A stretch of 18,557 nucleotides of DNA from Chloroflexota bacterium. GTDB taxonomy: Bacteria; Chloroflexota; Dehalococcoidia; SM23-28-2; RBG-16-64-32. The notes beneath the pieces are model-generated. The model did no database searches. It was given only the letters and a program-made list of their open reading frames with translations, and was not told where the DNA came from. This document shows, one piece after another, positions 1-12,514 of this stretch (the first letter of the stretch is position 1; each line of letters opens with the position of its first letter). The translations under genes were made by a program, and so were the position numbers. The stretch is from positions 1 through 18,557 of the forward strand of contig JACPQO010000048.1 of assembly GCA_016190405.1 (NCBI GenBank). Reading direction: 5' to 3'.

Positions 1-5198
<5,198 letters not shown>

Positions 5199-5208
<10 letters not shown>

Positions 5209-5308
5209 CGCCGCACCCCCTCTTTCTACACTAGTCCTTACCGATTTTCGTATCCGATAGTCATGGCGTTTCATCGCCGCACCCCCTTAGTGAGCTAGGT
5301 CCTTACCG
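5199..5308 (-). repeat. Tandemly duplicated ribosome-binding-site/start region
   Basis: Two near-identical copies, 5199-5243 and 5265-5308, each read on the minus strand as GGTAAGGAC, a short variable stretch, AGGGGGTGCGGCGATGA and ACGCC. The starts are 66 bases apart, so both ATGs (5274 and 5208) are in the same frame. The upstream start would add 22 hydrophilic, basic residues ([10 protein letters not shown]...) in front of the signal peptide. The copies differ by one indel and a few substitutions in the stretch between GGTAAGGAC and the purine-rich site. Confidence 0.85.
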
Positions 5309-5362
5309 TACCATCTGGTTGCTGTTGCTGGTCATGCTTTTGATTCCGTGTTTAGGTCTCCG

Positions 5363-7621
5363 CTATGGCGTGCAGGTGGAGAAGAATATGGGTGGCGCCA
5401 TCTTGTTGACGTCGAAGATGTCGATCCTGCCGTTGGAGCCGGTGCCTGTCCTGTTGAGGTCCTTGCGGGCGCTGTAGTTGGGGCTGCCCGAGATGAACGT
5501 GCTGAAGAACACCGGCGGCGCCAGGGCGTTGACGTCGAAGATGTCGATCCTGGTGGCGCTGCCGGTGCCGGTGGTGTTGAGGTTCGGCGGCCAGTCGGTG
5601 CCGCACGCCTTCATGGGGTCGGTGCCGATGGCGGGGACTGCGCCGGTGGGCAGCGTCTCTTCGTTGTTGGTGTAGCCGTCGCAGTCGTTGTCGTTGGCGG
5701 GTATGGGCCACGGGATGACCGCTCTCAAGCATGACTTGGGTATGGTGGTCGTAGTTAGCCCGGCCAGCTTCGACCCGGGCTGGATGCCCGCGTTGAAAGC
5801 GAACAAGAGGGCGCCATCGCTGATGCGGACGCGGTAGATGTTTCCGGTGTCGTATCCGCCAACCCAGAAGGTCTCTCCGTCGTGGTCCAGGGCCATCGCG
5901 AACAGGGTTCCGGTCTCGCCCATGCTGGCAGCCGTGTACATCTGAATCCCGGCACCCAGGCGGTAGACCACGGACTCGCAGGCGACCATGACCTCCCAGT
6001 TCGACCGAACGCGCAAGGCATAACAGGGGCCTGCCAGGCCCCAAGCAAAGTCAAGAAGCTGGCTGTAGGTGCAGACGTTGAAGCGCTTGACCAGGTTCCC
6101 CTCCGACGTATAGAAGAGCGTGCACCCATCCGGGCCCAGGTCGACCCAGTCGATGCCCCGCGCCTCGAGGGCCGGCGTGTAAACAAACGACAAGTTCCCG
6201 GAGAGGTCGAACGATCTGAGATCGCCTTCAGGGGGAGGTGGAGGGCTCTGTCCCACCCGGCCCACAAAAACTGGACCATCCACGACGCAAGACTCGGGCA
6301 GGCCCACAAAGGGCCCACCCCAGGGATTGGTCAGGATTATGCCGCGGCGGCTGAACTTGGTCATGGTGCCCGCATTGAAGTTGGTCACATATATGTTGCT
6401 GTCCGCGTCCAGACACATTCCGGTCTCGTAGAGGCTGCCGCTGAGAGTGTCCAAGCTCTGAAGCAGCGCGCCTGCGGGGCTGAATCGCTTGATCAGACCG
6501 TTCCCCACTCCGGCGAGCACTTCCGACGAGGCGGTTCCAGGCAGCGGAGTTGCCGTGGGTGTGGGGGTAAGCGTTGCTGTGGGTGTTGGCGTCGGTGTTC
6601 TGGTCGGCGTTGGCGTGGCTGTTGGCGTGGCTGTCGGCGTCGGTTTGGGGGGGCAAGTAGGAGCCACCGTGACGGTCGGGGTGAGGGAAGCCGTGGTTGT
6701 AGGGGTAACGCCGTTGCTAGGCGTGGGAGTGGGTGTGGCCGTGGCCGTCGGCGTGGCGGTGGGTGTGGGGCAGATCGTCGTGGGTGTCGGCGTCGGCGTT
6801 AGTGTTGGGGTGGGCGTCGCCGTGGGCGTGGGTGTGGGTATCGCCGTCGCTGTAGGCGTTGCCGTGGGAGTCGGCGAGCTGCACTTCCCGGCGCTGCCTG
6901 CGGCGTAGATGGCCTGGATTTCGCTGGCGCTGAGGGCGCGATTGTACACCGACACTTCGTCGACGAAACCATGGAAGTACTCATCCCATCCGGGCATGCG
7001 GCTGATGTAGACGGGAGCCGCGAAGGTATAGGTGGACGTGTCCGAGATCCCTTGAGAGCCGGCTTGGGCGCCGTCAACGTACCAGTACGCCGCGGAACCG
7101 GCGTCTCTGGCGACAGCCACATGGTGCCAGGCGCTATCGTTGAGCAGACCACCCTTGGTTAACAGAATTCCATCTTTCGATGAGCCCATCTCCAGCCGGT
7201 TGCTGTTGAGGCCCATCAGCCAGTAGTTGACCAGATTCGGTTGCTGCGAAATGATTCTTCTCCTGCCAGCTCCCGCGTCATCGGTCTTGATCCAGGCCTC
7301 CAGGGTGAAAGATGCCATGTCAAAGGACGCGGAGTCGGCGATTTCCACATAATCGTCCACGCCATCAAGGTTGAACGCCTGTCCGACAATGCCGGACGCG
7401 AAGCCGGCGCCGCCCATTAGCGTGCCGGGGTTGGCATCCCAGATATCGTTCGCGTTGCCTTCGCCCGGCCACCAACTGACCAGCCCCGAAGGAGTGGGCG
7501 CGCATGCCGATGCCAGCGACGGCTGGTCGTGGACAGGGAGGTCGAATGTGCTGGCCGCCAGCAGCAAGACACCAACCGCCACCGCCGGCAGGCCCAGCAC
7601 GAGGAATCGCCAATAGCGCAT
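5363..7621 (-). CDS. Secreted LamG / Pro-Thr linker / beta-propeller protein with C-terminal dockerin-like repeats
   Basis: 752 residues. Residues 1-38 are a signal peptide. Residues 45-245 form a LamG/concanavalin-A-like lectin domain ([62 protein letters not shown]), which usually binds glycans or proteins. Residues 249-362 are an almost pure Pro/Thr/Ala linker with two cysteines. Residues 365-630 are a degenerate beta-propeller of NHL/SMP-30 type ([40 protein letters not shown]). Residues 643-676 hold a calcium-loop motif ([12 protein letters not shown] ... GTDP). Residues 680-752 hold two copies of a dockerin-like repeat ending IDIFDVNxxAPPxFFST. The start at 7621 is chosen because GAGGGAGGG precedes it; an ATG at 7666 would sit on the -10 box of the promoter. 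It lies first in a likely two-gene unit with the giant protein downstream. Role inferred: extracellular binding protein. Confidence 0.85.
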   Translation of the reverse strand: MRYWRFLVLGLPAVAVGVLLLAASTFDLPVHDQPSLASACAPTPSGLVSWWPGEGNANDIWDANPGTLMGGAGFASGIVGQAFNLDGVDDYVEIADSASFDMASFTLEAWIKTDDAGAGRRRIISQQPNLVNYWLMGLNSNRLEMGSSKDGILLTKGGLLNDSAWHHVAVARDAGSAAYWYVDGAQAGSQGISDTSTYTFAAPVYISRMPGWDEYFHGFVDEVSVYNRALSASEIQAIYAAGSAGKCSSPTPTATPTATAIPTPTPTATPTPTLTPTPTPTTICPTPTATPTATATPTPTPSNGVTPTTTASLTPTVTVAPTCPPKPTPTATPTATPTPTRTPTPTPTATLTPTPTATPLPGTASSEVLAGVGNGLIKRFSPAGALLQSLDTLSGSLYETGMCLDADSNIYVTNFNAGTMTKFSRRGIILTNPWGGPFVGLPESCVVDGPVFVGRVGQSPPPPPEGDLRSFDLSGNLSFVYTPALEARGIDWVDLGPDGCTLFYTSEGNLVKRFNVCTYSQLLDFAWGLAGPCYALRVRSNWEVMVACESVVYRLGAGIQMYTAASMGETGTLFAMALDHDGETFWVGGYDTGNIYRVRISDGALLFAFNAGIQPGSKLAGLTTTTIPKSCLRAVIPWPIPANDNDCDGYTNNEETLPTGAVPAIGTDPMKACGTDWPPNLNTTGTGSATRIDIFDVNALAPPVFFSTFISGSPNYSARKDLNRTGTGSNGRIDIFDVNKMAPPIFFSTCTP
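5405..5552 (-). repeat. Duplicated dockerin-like segment (25-bp perfect direct repeat)
   Basis: The block encoding RIDIFDVN occurs twice with 25 identical bases, at 5405-5429 and 5528-5552, exactly 123 bases (41 codons) apart. Flanking bases are also similar (GGCGCCA before, GTTGAGGT after). This is an internal duplication of the C-terminal module, as in dockerins, which normally carry two such segments. Confidence 0.85.
6536..6877 (-). repeat. Low-complexity Pro-Thr-Ala linker-coding tract
   Basis: About 114 codons of CCN-ACN-(GCN) repeats, seen on the plus strand as runs of GTGGGCGTCGGCGT-like units. The tract encodes a flexible extracellular linker between the LamG and propeller domains, likely extended and possibly O-glycosylated. 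Two cysteines (residues 284 and 323) interrupt it. Such tracts can change length by slippage. Confidence 0.8.
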
Positions 7622-7661
7622 GGCCGCCCTCCCTCGGCGTCGAGAGGCAGCCCGCAGGCCC

Positions 7662-7689
7662 ATCATAGCCCGCTTCGGCGAGATGTCAA
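7662..7689 (-). promoter_or_regulatory. Sigma-70-type promoter of the LamG/dockerin-like gene
   Basis: Read on the minus strand: TTGACA (7684-7689), a 16-base spacer, and TATGAT (7662-7667). Transcription would start near 7655, leaving a leader of about 35 bases before the ATG at 7621. The -35 box is a perfect consensus and the -10 box matches five of six positions. The same 16-base spacing occurs at the metalloprotease promoter. Confidence 0.7.
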
Positions 7690-7739
7690 GCCCTGCGGCG
7701 AGGAGATGTCGGCTTTTCCTGCAGGAGGGTGACGAGAGA

Positions 7740-7759
7740 GCCTGTGGTTCGGAACAGGC
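7740..7759 (-). terminator. Weak hairpin after the caspase-like gene
   Basis: A 6-bp stem (GCCTGT/ACAGGC) with an 8-base loop lies just past the stop codon at 7763. The minus strand after it is CT-rich but has no clear T run, so it may be a weak or factor-assisted terminator. It sits between this gene and the next promoter at 7689. Confidence 0.3.
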
Positions 7760-7762
7760 GCC

Positions 7763-8587
7763 CTAGCCCCCGCCCAGGATGCGCAGCTCGGCGCCGTAGG
7801 TCGGGTCCGGCCCCACCTCGGCTGCCGTCTGGGCGACGGCATCGGCGGCGGGCAGGCCTTCCATCAGCAGCTTCTCCAGCAGCCGCTCCGTGGCCCTGTC
7901 CGTGTGCGCGGCGGAGACCGGCTTGCTCCAGCTCACGAAGGCGCCGGCCCCCTTGTTCAGAAACGCCTCCGCCGTCCGCTGCGAGCGCAGCCCATCGCAG
8001 CCCATCATCACGATGGCCGTCTTGTCGAAGCGCCCCTCCATGCTCTCCTCGATGAACCGCGGCCCGATGCCGAACAGGGGCTCGGCCCCCTCGTAGTAGA
8101 CCGCCTTGCCCAGCCGGTTGAGCTGCTCGTCGGAGTACTTGCCGGGGTTGTAAGCCTCGCCGGTGAACAGGCTGACGTACTCCGTCTCGGTCTTCTGGCC
8201 AGACGTGGCGTCCACCTCCGTGGTGATGCCGGCGTGCACGCGGAGGATCACCAGGTCGTAGCGGCGCTGGGGGAGCGTCCGGTACAGGTCCACCGTCACC
8301 TGCTGGCCCGGGAAGTAGTCGGTGACGTATCCGGCTCGCGTCAGCGTGTCGCGCGCCGACGATACGAAATCGGGGTTCGGCTGCGTCAGGCTGAGCTGGT
8401 CGACGATCGCCGCCGTCTTGGGCCTGGGCCCGCCGCCCGACGACAGGCCGGCGAACAGCAGCGCGCCGCCGGCGGCCCCGGCCACCAGCACGGCGACGAG
8501 GATGAGCGGCGCGCGGAACCGTCGCAACCCCGGCGGCGACGCTTCGGGGTCTGCGCCGTGTTTCGTAGGCTTCGGCTTTCCCGGCAT
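7763..8587 (-). CDS. Membrane-anchored caspase-fold protein (CHAT/C25-like putative cysteine peptidase)
   Basis: 274 residues. A short cytoplasmic tail ends in RRFR, followed by one membrane helix (about 26-49), so the main domain (56-274) should face outside. That domain has the layout of caspase-fold peptidases. A strand ending in a candidate catalytic His118 (DLVILRVHAG) is followed later by a strand ending in candidate Cys197 (TAIVMMGCDGL). Next come an AEAFLNKGAGAFVSW segment and a helix with TERLLEKLLMEGLPAADAV, the usual end of CHAT or C25 domains. Other conserved-looking stretches are SLFTGEAYN and EPLFGIGPRF. The gene starts 33 bases after the metalloprotease stop and is probably cotranscribed with it. 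The ribosome site (GGCGGCGGTGAG) is weak. Family assignment is by motif reading; the substrate is unknown, and loss of activity cannot be excluded. Confidence 0.6.
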   Translation of the reverse strand: MPGKPKPTKHGADPEASPPGLRRFRAPLILVAVLVAGAAGGALLFAGLSSGGGPRPKTAAIVDQLSLTQPNPDFVSSARDTLTRAGYVTDYFPGQQVTVDLYRTLPQRRYDLVILRVHAGITTEVDATSGQKTETEYVSLFTGEAYNPGKYSDEQLNRLGKAVYYEGAEPLFGIGPRFIEESMEGRFDKTAIVMMGCDGLRSQRTAEAFLNKGAGAFVSWSKPVSAAHTDRATERLLEKLLMEGLPAADAVAQTAAEVGPDPTYGAELRILGGG

Positions 8588-8620
8588 GTCAGCGGCTCAC
8601 CGCCGCCATTATACGCCGCC

Positions 8621-10360
8621 CTACCGGCCGCGGATGCGCGACCACCGTCTTCGCGCGTACCAGCCGCCCGCCGCCGCGGCCACGGCCGCCGCCGCGAGTG
8701 CGCTGGCGATGGCGGCGAGGGGGAAGGAGGCGGCGGTGGCGCCAGCGGCAGGATCCTGTGAGGCGCCAGCCGAATCCACGACTAGGTCTGTGGTGCCCCC
8801 GACAGCCGGGTTCTCGAAGATGCCGTCGCCGTCCTCGTCGATGAACTGCCCACGCTTTTCGACGTCGGGAGCGGACGCGTCCACGACACGTATGTAAAGA
8901 GGTGCCCAGTCATCAACGGGCACCATATCGGCAGTGCCGGCTGGGCTGAGGGTCCACGCACGCCACTTGATGACATCGAGGTCATTTGCCTGCACTGCGG
9001 ACAGGGGGATACGGAAGACAATTGTCCCCTCGTCCCGGAAGATATCGAACTCGAAGCCGCCCACGGGCCCGAAGCCGCTCATAATGAGTGTCGCTTGCAT
9101 GCCGGAGGGAGTCATCGCCAGTCGCGCCAGGTAGTCCTCCCCGTGGACGAGGGTGGGGGCAGGCGTCCCCGTATTTTCGTCCATGTCAACGTTCAGGCTG
9201 ATGTTGTACTGAAATCCGTTCGGTAGTGGGTCTGGGATCGGCCCGACGTGCACTTTGGCGCTAAGCTGGCCGAAGATATCGCCGACGCCAGGGCTCGCGA
9301 CAGCGAGCCGGATGTCCCCGAAGGCGTCGCCGACCGTAGCCAAGGCGGGGGTCGGGTAGTTGAACCAGTCGCCACTGCCGTCCACCAGGGTACCCTCGAA
9401 CTTCTCCGCCAGCGCCGCCTTTCGAGCGTTCTCAATCTCTCTTGGGTTCAGAGTTATCCCGCAGGGGTTAGTTCCATGCATCAGTTTGTGGCGCTTGTTG
9501 TCCGCGGTGTAGTGGCCACTACCGTCGACCCCGTCGCCCTTCGGTTCCGCCCCGAGGCCGTGACCGAGTTCGTGTGCCAGCACTTCGCCGGGTGGGTCCT
9601 CTCCCTTCCAGCCGTTTGTGGGGTCGTTGTCGTCGTTGGCGGTATTCGGGTCGTCTATCCAGGCCCTTTGCCGGATGAAGGTACCGCCGGTCTGTCCGTT
9701 CGCCGTTTGGCCGAAAGTCGTCGTGAGGCCGAGGTCTGTGGAGTCAGCGAAGGTGTCCGTGAGGAACACGTGGTAGTAGGTGGGATGGTCCTTGTTCGCC
9801 TTCTTCTTGGCCTCGGACCTCTTAGCCTTGTTTGGGTTCTTTGGAACGTCGAACGTCAGGCGCGCCTTCACGAAGGTGATATGGGCGGGCGCCCATATTT
9901 CGTCTACCTCCTCGAGCAGGCTGTCGATGTAAGCCTCCATGGCGTCCTTGGCGGGGACACAGCAGGGGAGCTCCCCGTTCGCCTGCTTGGCCGCAAGGTC
10001 CGCTTCCGGCAGGACATGGAACCAAAGCTCGATTTGCTTGTCATGCAGGATGCAGCCTCCGGCAGTGCCCGGGTCGGCCGCATCAACGAGCCCGTCCAGG
10101 TCGTTGTCCAGCCCGTCGCTACACGTCGCCGGAAAGACGTAGTGTTCCGGCGTGCTCGCGGAGTTCAGCGGATCGGAGCCCAGGTTGTACTCCATCGCGT
10201 CGTGGAAGCCATCGCCGTCGGTGTCGGGAAACAGAAGGGGGGCCGGCAGCGTCGCCGTCGGCGTGGGGGTGGTCGCCTGGGTATGCTCGGCACTCGACAG
10301 CACCACACACGCGACAAGTACGCCCGCAAACAGCATGGCCGGTAGAATGGTCTTTCTCAT
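8621..10360 (-). CDS. Membrane-anchored metzincin-like zinc metalloprotease with calcium-loop motifs
   Basis: 579 residues. Residues 1-29 are a signal peptide, followed by a short Pro-Thr stretch. Residues 45-103 hold calcium-loop motifs (DTDGDGFHDAMEYNLGSDP and CSDGLDNDLDGLVDAADPG). The catalytic domain spans about 110-320 with HELGHGLGAE at 263-272 (zinc ligands His263 and His267, catalytic Glu264) and a probable Met-turn at Met294 (KLMHGTNPCG). The metzincin third ligand position (273) is Pro, so the third ligand may be Glu272 or His283. A beta-rich region (340-500) follows, then DEDGDGIF at 508-515. Residues 543-567 form a C-terminal membrane helix followed by an Arg cluster, so the enzyme is likely tethered outside the cell. 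The ATG at 10360 is preferred because AGAAGGGGG precedes it and a signal peptide follows directly; a TTG at 10411 has no such support. It is followed by the caspase-like gene. Confidence 0.8.
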   Translation of the reverse strand: MRKTILPAMLFAGVLVACVVLSSAEHTQATTPTPTATLPAPLLFPDTDGDGFHDAMEYNLGSDPLNSASTPEHYVFPATCSDGLDNDLDGLVDAADPGTAGGCILHDKQIELWFHVLPEADLAAKQANGELPCCVPAKDAMEAYIDSLLEEVDEIWAPAHITFVKARLTFDVPKNPNKAKRSEAKKKANKDHPTYYHVFLTDTFADSTDLGLTTTFGQTANGQTGGTFIRQRAWIDDPNTANDDNDPTNGWKGEDPPGEVLAHELGHGLGAEPKGDGVDGSGHYTADNKRHKLMHGTNPCGITLNPREIENARKAALAEKFEGTLVDGSGDWFNYPTPALATVGDAFGDIRLAVASPGVGDIFGQLSAKVHVGPIPDPLPNGFQYNISLNVDMDENTGTPAPTLVHGEDYLARLAMTPSGMQATLIMSGFGPVGGFEFDIFRDEGTIVFRIPLSAVQANDLDVIKWRAWTLSPAGTADMVPVDDWAPLYIRVVDASAPDVEKRGQFIDEDGDGIFENPAVGGTTDLVVDSAGASQDPAAGATAASFPLAAIASALAAAAVAAAAGGWYARRRWSRIRGR

Positions 10361-10423
10361 CTTCGTACCCCCTTCTGAAAACACATCAGGGCCAGCCGTC
10401 CGGTTGGACAACCAGCCCTGGTG

Positions 10424-10456
10424 CTACAGCCGTAGGTCAGTCAGCGCGGGGAACAT
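10424..10456 (-). CDS. Possible leader peptide (10-codon upstream ORF)
   Basis: ATG at 10456, preceded by AAAGGAGGGGGTGCGGCGCG, opens a ten-residue frame MFPALTDLRL ending in TAG at 10424. It lies between the promoter at 10486-10513 and the metalloprotease start at 10360. Its ribosome site shares GGGGGTGCGGCG with the two starts of the giant surface gene. It could regulate translation of the protease, or be a relic of a duplicated start region. No attenuator structure was recognised. Confidence 0.4.
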   Translation of the reverse strand: MFPALTDLRL

Positions 10457-10485
10457 CGCGCCGCACCCCCTCCTTTACGCCGCCA

Positions 10486-10513
10486 ATTATAGTCAGCTTT
10501 CAGGCGTTGTCAA
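10486..10513 (-). promoter_or_regulatory. Consensus sigma-70-type promoter of the metalloprotease/caspase-like unit
   Basis: Read on the minus strand: TTGACA (10508-10513), 16-base spacer, TATAAT (10486-10491); both hexamers are perfect. Transcription would start near 10479, giving a leader of about 120 bases that contains the small upstream ORF before the protease ATG at 10360. Confidence 0.8.
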
Positions 10514-10563
10514 GAGGGTAGCAACGGAACTTTCCCCCAATTCCTCCGCGAGCCCCATTCATG

Positions 10564-10583
10564 CCCCAGCATTCATGCTGGGG
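10564..10583 (-). terminator. Perfect hairpin downstream of nuoF
   Basis: A 20-base perfect inverted repeat, CCCCAGCAT/ATGCTGGGG around TC, starts 13 bases past the nuoF stop. No T run follows on the minus strand, so it may be an RNA-stabilising or pausing structure or a REP-like element rather than a classical terminator. The 8-mer ATTCATGC beside and within it occurs twice. Confidence 0.4.
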
Positions 10584-10595
10584 TGGTGCACATTA

Positions 10596-12452
10596 CTACA
10601 CCCCGTACTCGTCCACCAGGGCGATGGCGTAGGGCGCCACCTCGCGGCAGGCGTCGCACTTGATGCACTTCGCCTGGTCTATCCGGTAAGAGCCGTCATC
10701 CTTGACCACCGCCTGCGTGGGGCAGATCGCCTCCGCCTCCGGCAGCTTGTCGGAGTAGTGCACCACCTCGTAGCGGACCAGGCCGCGACAGGCCCTGGCC
10801 GGGCAGCGCTTCCGCTCCAGGTGCTCCATCAGCTCGTCCTGGAAGAAGCGGAGCATAGACGTGATGGCCGTGGGCGCCGCCTGAGCGTGGAAGCAGTTGG
10901 AGTAGGCCATGGTATCGCCCAGGAGGCGGATCAGCTCCAGGTCCGACGGGCGGCCCCGGCCCGACGAGATGCGGCGCAGGATCTCCAGCAGCCGGCGGGT
11001 TCCGGCGAAGCAGGTCGTGCAGCGGCCGCAGGACTCGTCCTCGGCGAACCACTCGAAGTAGACGCACAGGTCGACGACGCAGTTCGTGTCGTCCAGAAGG
11101 ACGAGGCCGCCGGAGCCCAGCCCCATGCCGCGCTCCCGGAAGGGGTCCGGCTCCAGGGGGATGCCGACGTCGCCGGCGGGGACGATGCCGGAGAGCGGAC
11201 CGCCCGGCTGGACGGCCTTCAGAGTGCGGCCCTCCGGCGGGCCGCCGCCGGCGCCGAGGACGACAGCGCTCATGGGCGTACCCAGGGGGACCTCCAGTAT
11301 GCCCACCCGCTGCACCTGGCCCGACAGCGAGAACATCTTCGTCCCCTTGTGCCGCTCGGAGCCCACGCTGGCGTACCAGGCGGCGCCGTGGCGCAGGATC
11401 AGGGGCACGTTGGCGTAGGACTCCACGTTGTTGACGTTGGATGGCTGGTCGAACACGCCGGCCTCGGCCGGGAAGGGGGGGCGGATCTTGGGCATGCCGC
11501 GGGAGTCCTCAAGCGAGGCGATGAGGCCCGTCTCCTCGCCGCAAACGTAGCTGCCGGCACCGCGGACGACCTCCACATCGAACGAGAAGCCCGAGCCGAG
11601 GATGTTGTCGCCCAGCAGCCCCTTCTCCCGCGCCTGCTCCACGGCCTTCCCCATCCGCTCCACCGGCAGCGGGTACTCGTCGCGGATGTAGACGTAACCG
11701 CGGGAGGCGCCTGTGGCGTAGCCGCCGATGGCTATCCCCTCGATGATGAGGTGGGGGTCGCTCTCCATCAGGTCTCGGTTGACGAAGGAGCCGGGGTCGC
11801 CCTCGTCGGCGTGGCAGAGCATGTACTTGGGCGCGCGTTTCTGGCCGCGGAGGAAGTCCCACTTGCGGCCGGTGGGGAAGGCGGCGCCGCCGCGGCCCCA
11901 CAGGCCGGAGTCCGTCACCTCCTTGATCACCGCCTCGTCGGTCTGGCCGAGGGCCTTGGCCAGACCCTCGTAGCCGCCGCGGGCGATGCAGTGGTCGATC
12001 TGCTCCGGGTCGATGACCCCGCAGTTGGCCATCAGCCGCCGCACCTGCGGAGCGAAGAACTCCAGCGATCGCAGAGGCGGTACGCCGTCGAAAGCTTCGT
12101 CGGCGATGACCGCCAGCGCGCACTCTCGGGCGATGCCGTCGGCGGCGATGGCCTGCTCGATGAGCTGGGGCGCCTTGTCGGCGGTCAGATGCTGGTACAG
12201 CACCGGCGGCCGGCCCGGCCGCTGCACTTCGACGATGGGCTCGGCGTGGCAGAGTCCCCAGCAGCCGGTGACCATGACGTCGGCCTCGATGCCCCGCGCG
12301 GCCAGCCCCTGCCGCAACGCGTCCAGCGTCTCCTCGGCGCCGACCGCCCGCGAGCAGGTGGCGACGCCGACCTTGACCAGCGGCCGTCGCGGCTCCGCCA
12401 CCGGCCGCCAGACCTCCTCGGCAGCGCGTCTCAGCTCTTCGTACGTTGGCAT
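10596..12452 (-). CDS. nuoF: NuoF/HndC-type NADH-binding flavoprotein subunit with one-cluster ferredoxin tail
   Basis: 618 residues. It oxidises NADH (or reduces NAD+) through FMN and passes electrons to Fe-S clusters, as in complex I, NAD-dependent formate dehydrogenases and bifurcating hydrogenases. Residues 25-110 are a thioredoxin-like domain with Cys33, Cys64 and Cys68. Residues 183-320 carry the FMN/NAD site (GLWGRGGAAFPTGRKW, EGDPGSFVNRD, GSYVCGEETG). An SLBB region lies at about 370-430. The N3-type [4Fe-4S] ligands are Cys475, Cys478, Cys481 (CGRCTTC) and Cys520. The C-terminal ferredoxin part keeps only Cys577 (ICP) and Cys596, Cys599, Cys602 (CIKCDAC), with Ala606 where the last Cys of the second motif is expected. 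It follows nuoE after a 58-base gap almost filled by a palindromic element. No ribosome site is evident just before the ATG. No dehydrogenase or hydrogenase large subunit is in the window. Confidence 0.92.
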   Translation of the reverse strand: MPTYEELRRAAEEVWRPVAEPRRPLVKVGVATCSRAVGAEETLDALRQGLAARGIEADVMVTGCWGLCHAEPIVEVQRPGRPPVLYQHLTADKAPQLIEQAIAADGIARECALAVIADEAFDGVPPLRSLEFFAPQVRRLMANCGVIDPEQIDHCIARGGYEGLAKALGQTDEAVIKEVTDSGLWGRGGAAFPTGRKWDFLRGQKRAPKYMLCHADEGDPGSFVNRDLMESDPHLIIEGIAIGGYATGASRGYVYIRDEYPLPVERMGKAVEQAREKGLLGDNILGSGFSFDVEVVRGAGSYVCGEETGLIASLEDSRGMPKIRPPFPAEAGVFDQPSNVNNVESYANVPLILRHGAAWYASVGSERHKGTKMFSLSGQVQRVGILEVPLGTPMSAVVLGAGGGPPEGRTLKAVQPGGPLSGIVPAGDVGIPLEPDPFRERGMGLGSGGLVLLDDTNCVVDLCVYFEWFAEDESCGRCTTCFAGTRRLLEILRRISSGRGRPSDLELIRLLGDTMAYSNCFHAQAAPTAITSMLRFFQDELMEHLERKRCPARACRGLVRYEVVHYSDKLPEAEAICPTQAVVKDDGSYRIDQAKCIKCDACREVAPYAIALVDEYGV

Positions 12453-12464
12453 GGCGCCATGAAC

Positions 12465-12514
12465 GTAGCGGCGGCCTTTAGGCCGCCAACTGGAGGGCTG
12501 AAGCCCTCCGCTAC
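12465..12514. repeat. REP pair (BIME-like) between nuoE and nuoF
   Basis: Two palindromic units in inverted orientation. The left is GTAGC, stem GGCGGCC/GGCCGCC, loop TTTA. The right, read on the minus strand, is GTAGC, stem GGAGGGC/GCCCTCC, loop TTCA. A 4-base AACT separates them. The right head supplies the TAG stop codon of nuoE (12511-12513). A 5' GTAG head is characteristic of REP elements mobilised by RAYT-type transposases. Confidence 0.75.

Noticed and set aside
6489..6908. Plus-strand [13 protein letters not shown] frame, or a CRISPR-like repeat
   Set aside because: It is the complement of the Pro-Thr linker-coding tract; units are short, irregular and without spacers.
7622..7666. 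Start of the LamG protein at the ATG at 7666
   Set aside because: That ATG overlaps the -10 box of the promoter, and the ATG at 7621 has a ribosome site and begins the signal peptide.
8608..8613. A perfect TATAAT just before the caspase-like gene
   Set aside because: No -35 hexamer is found 15-19 bases upstream, and transcription would start too close to the ATG; readthrough from the protease promoter explains expression better.
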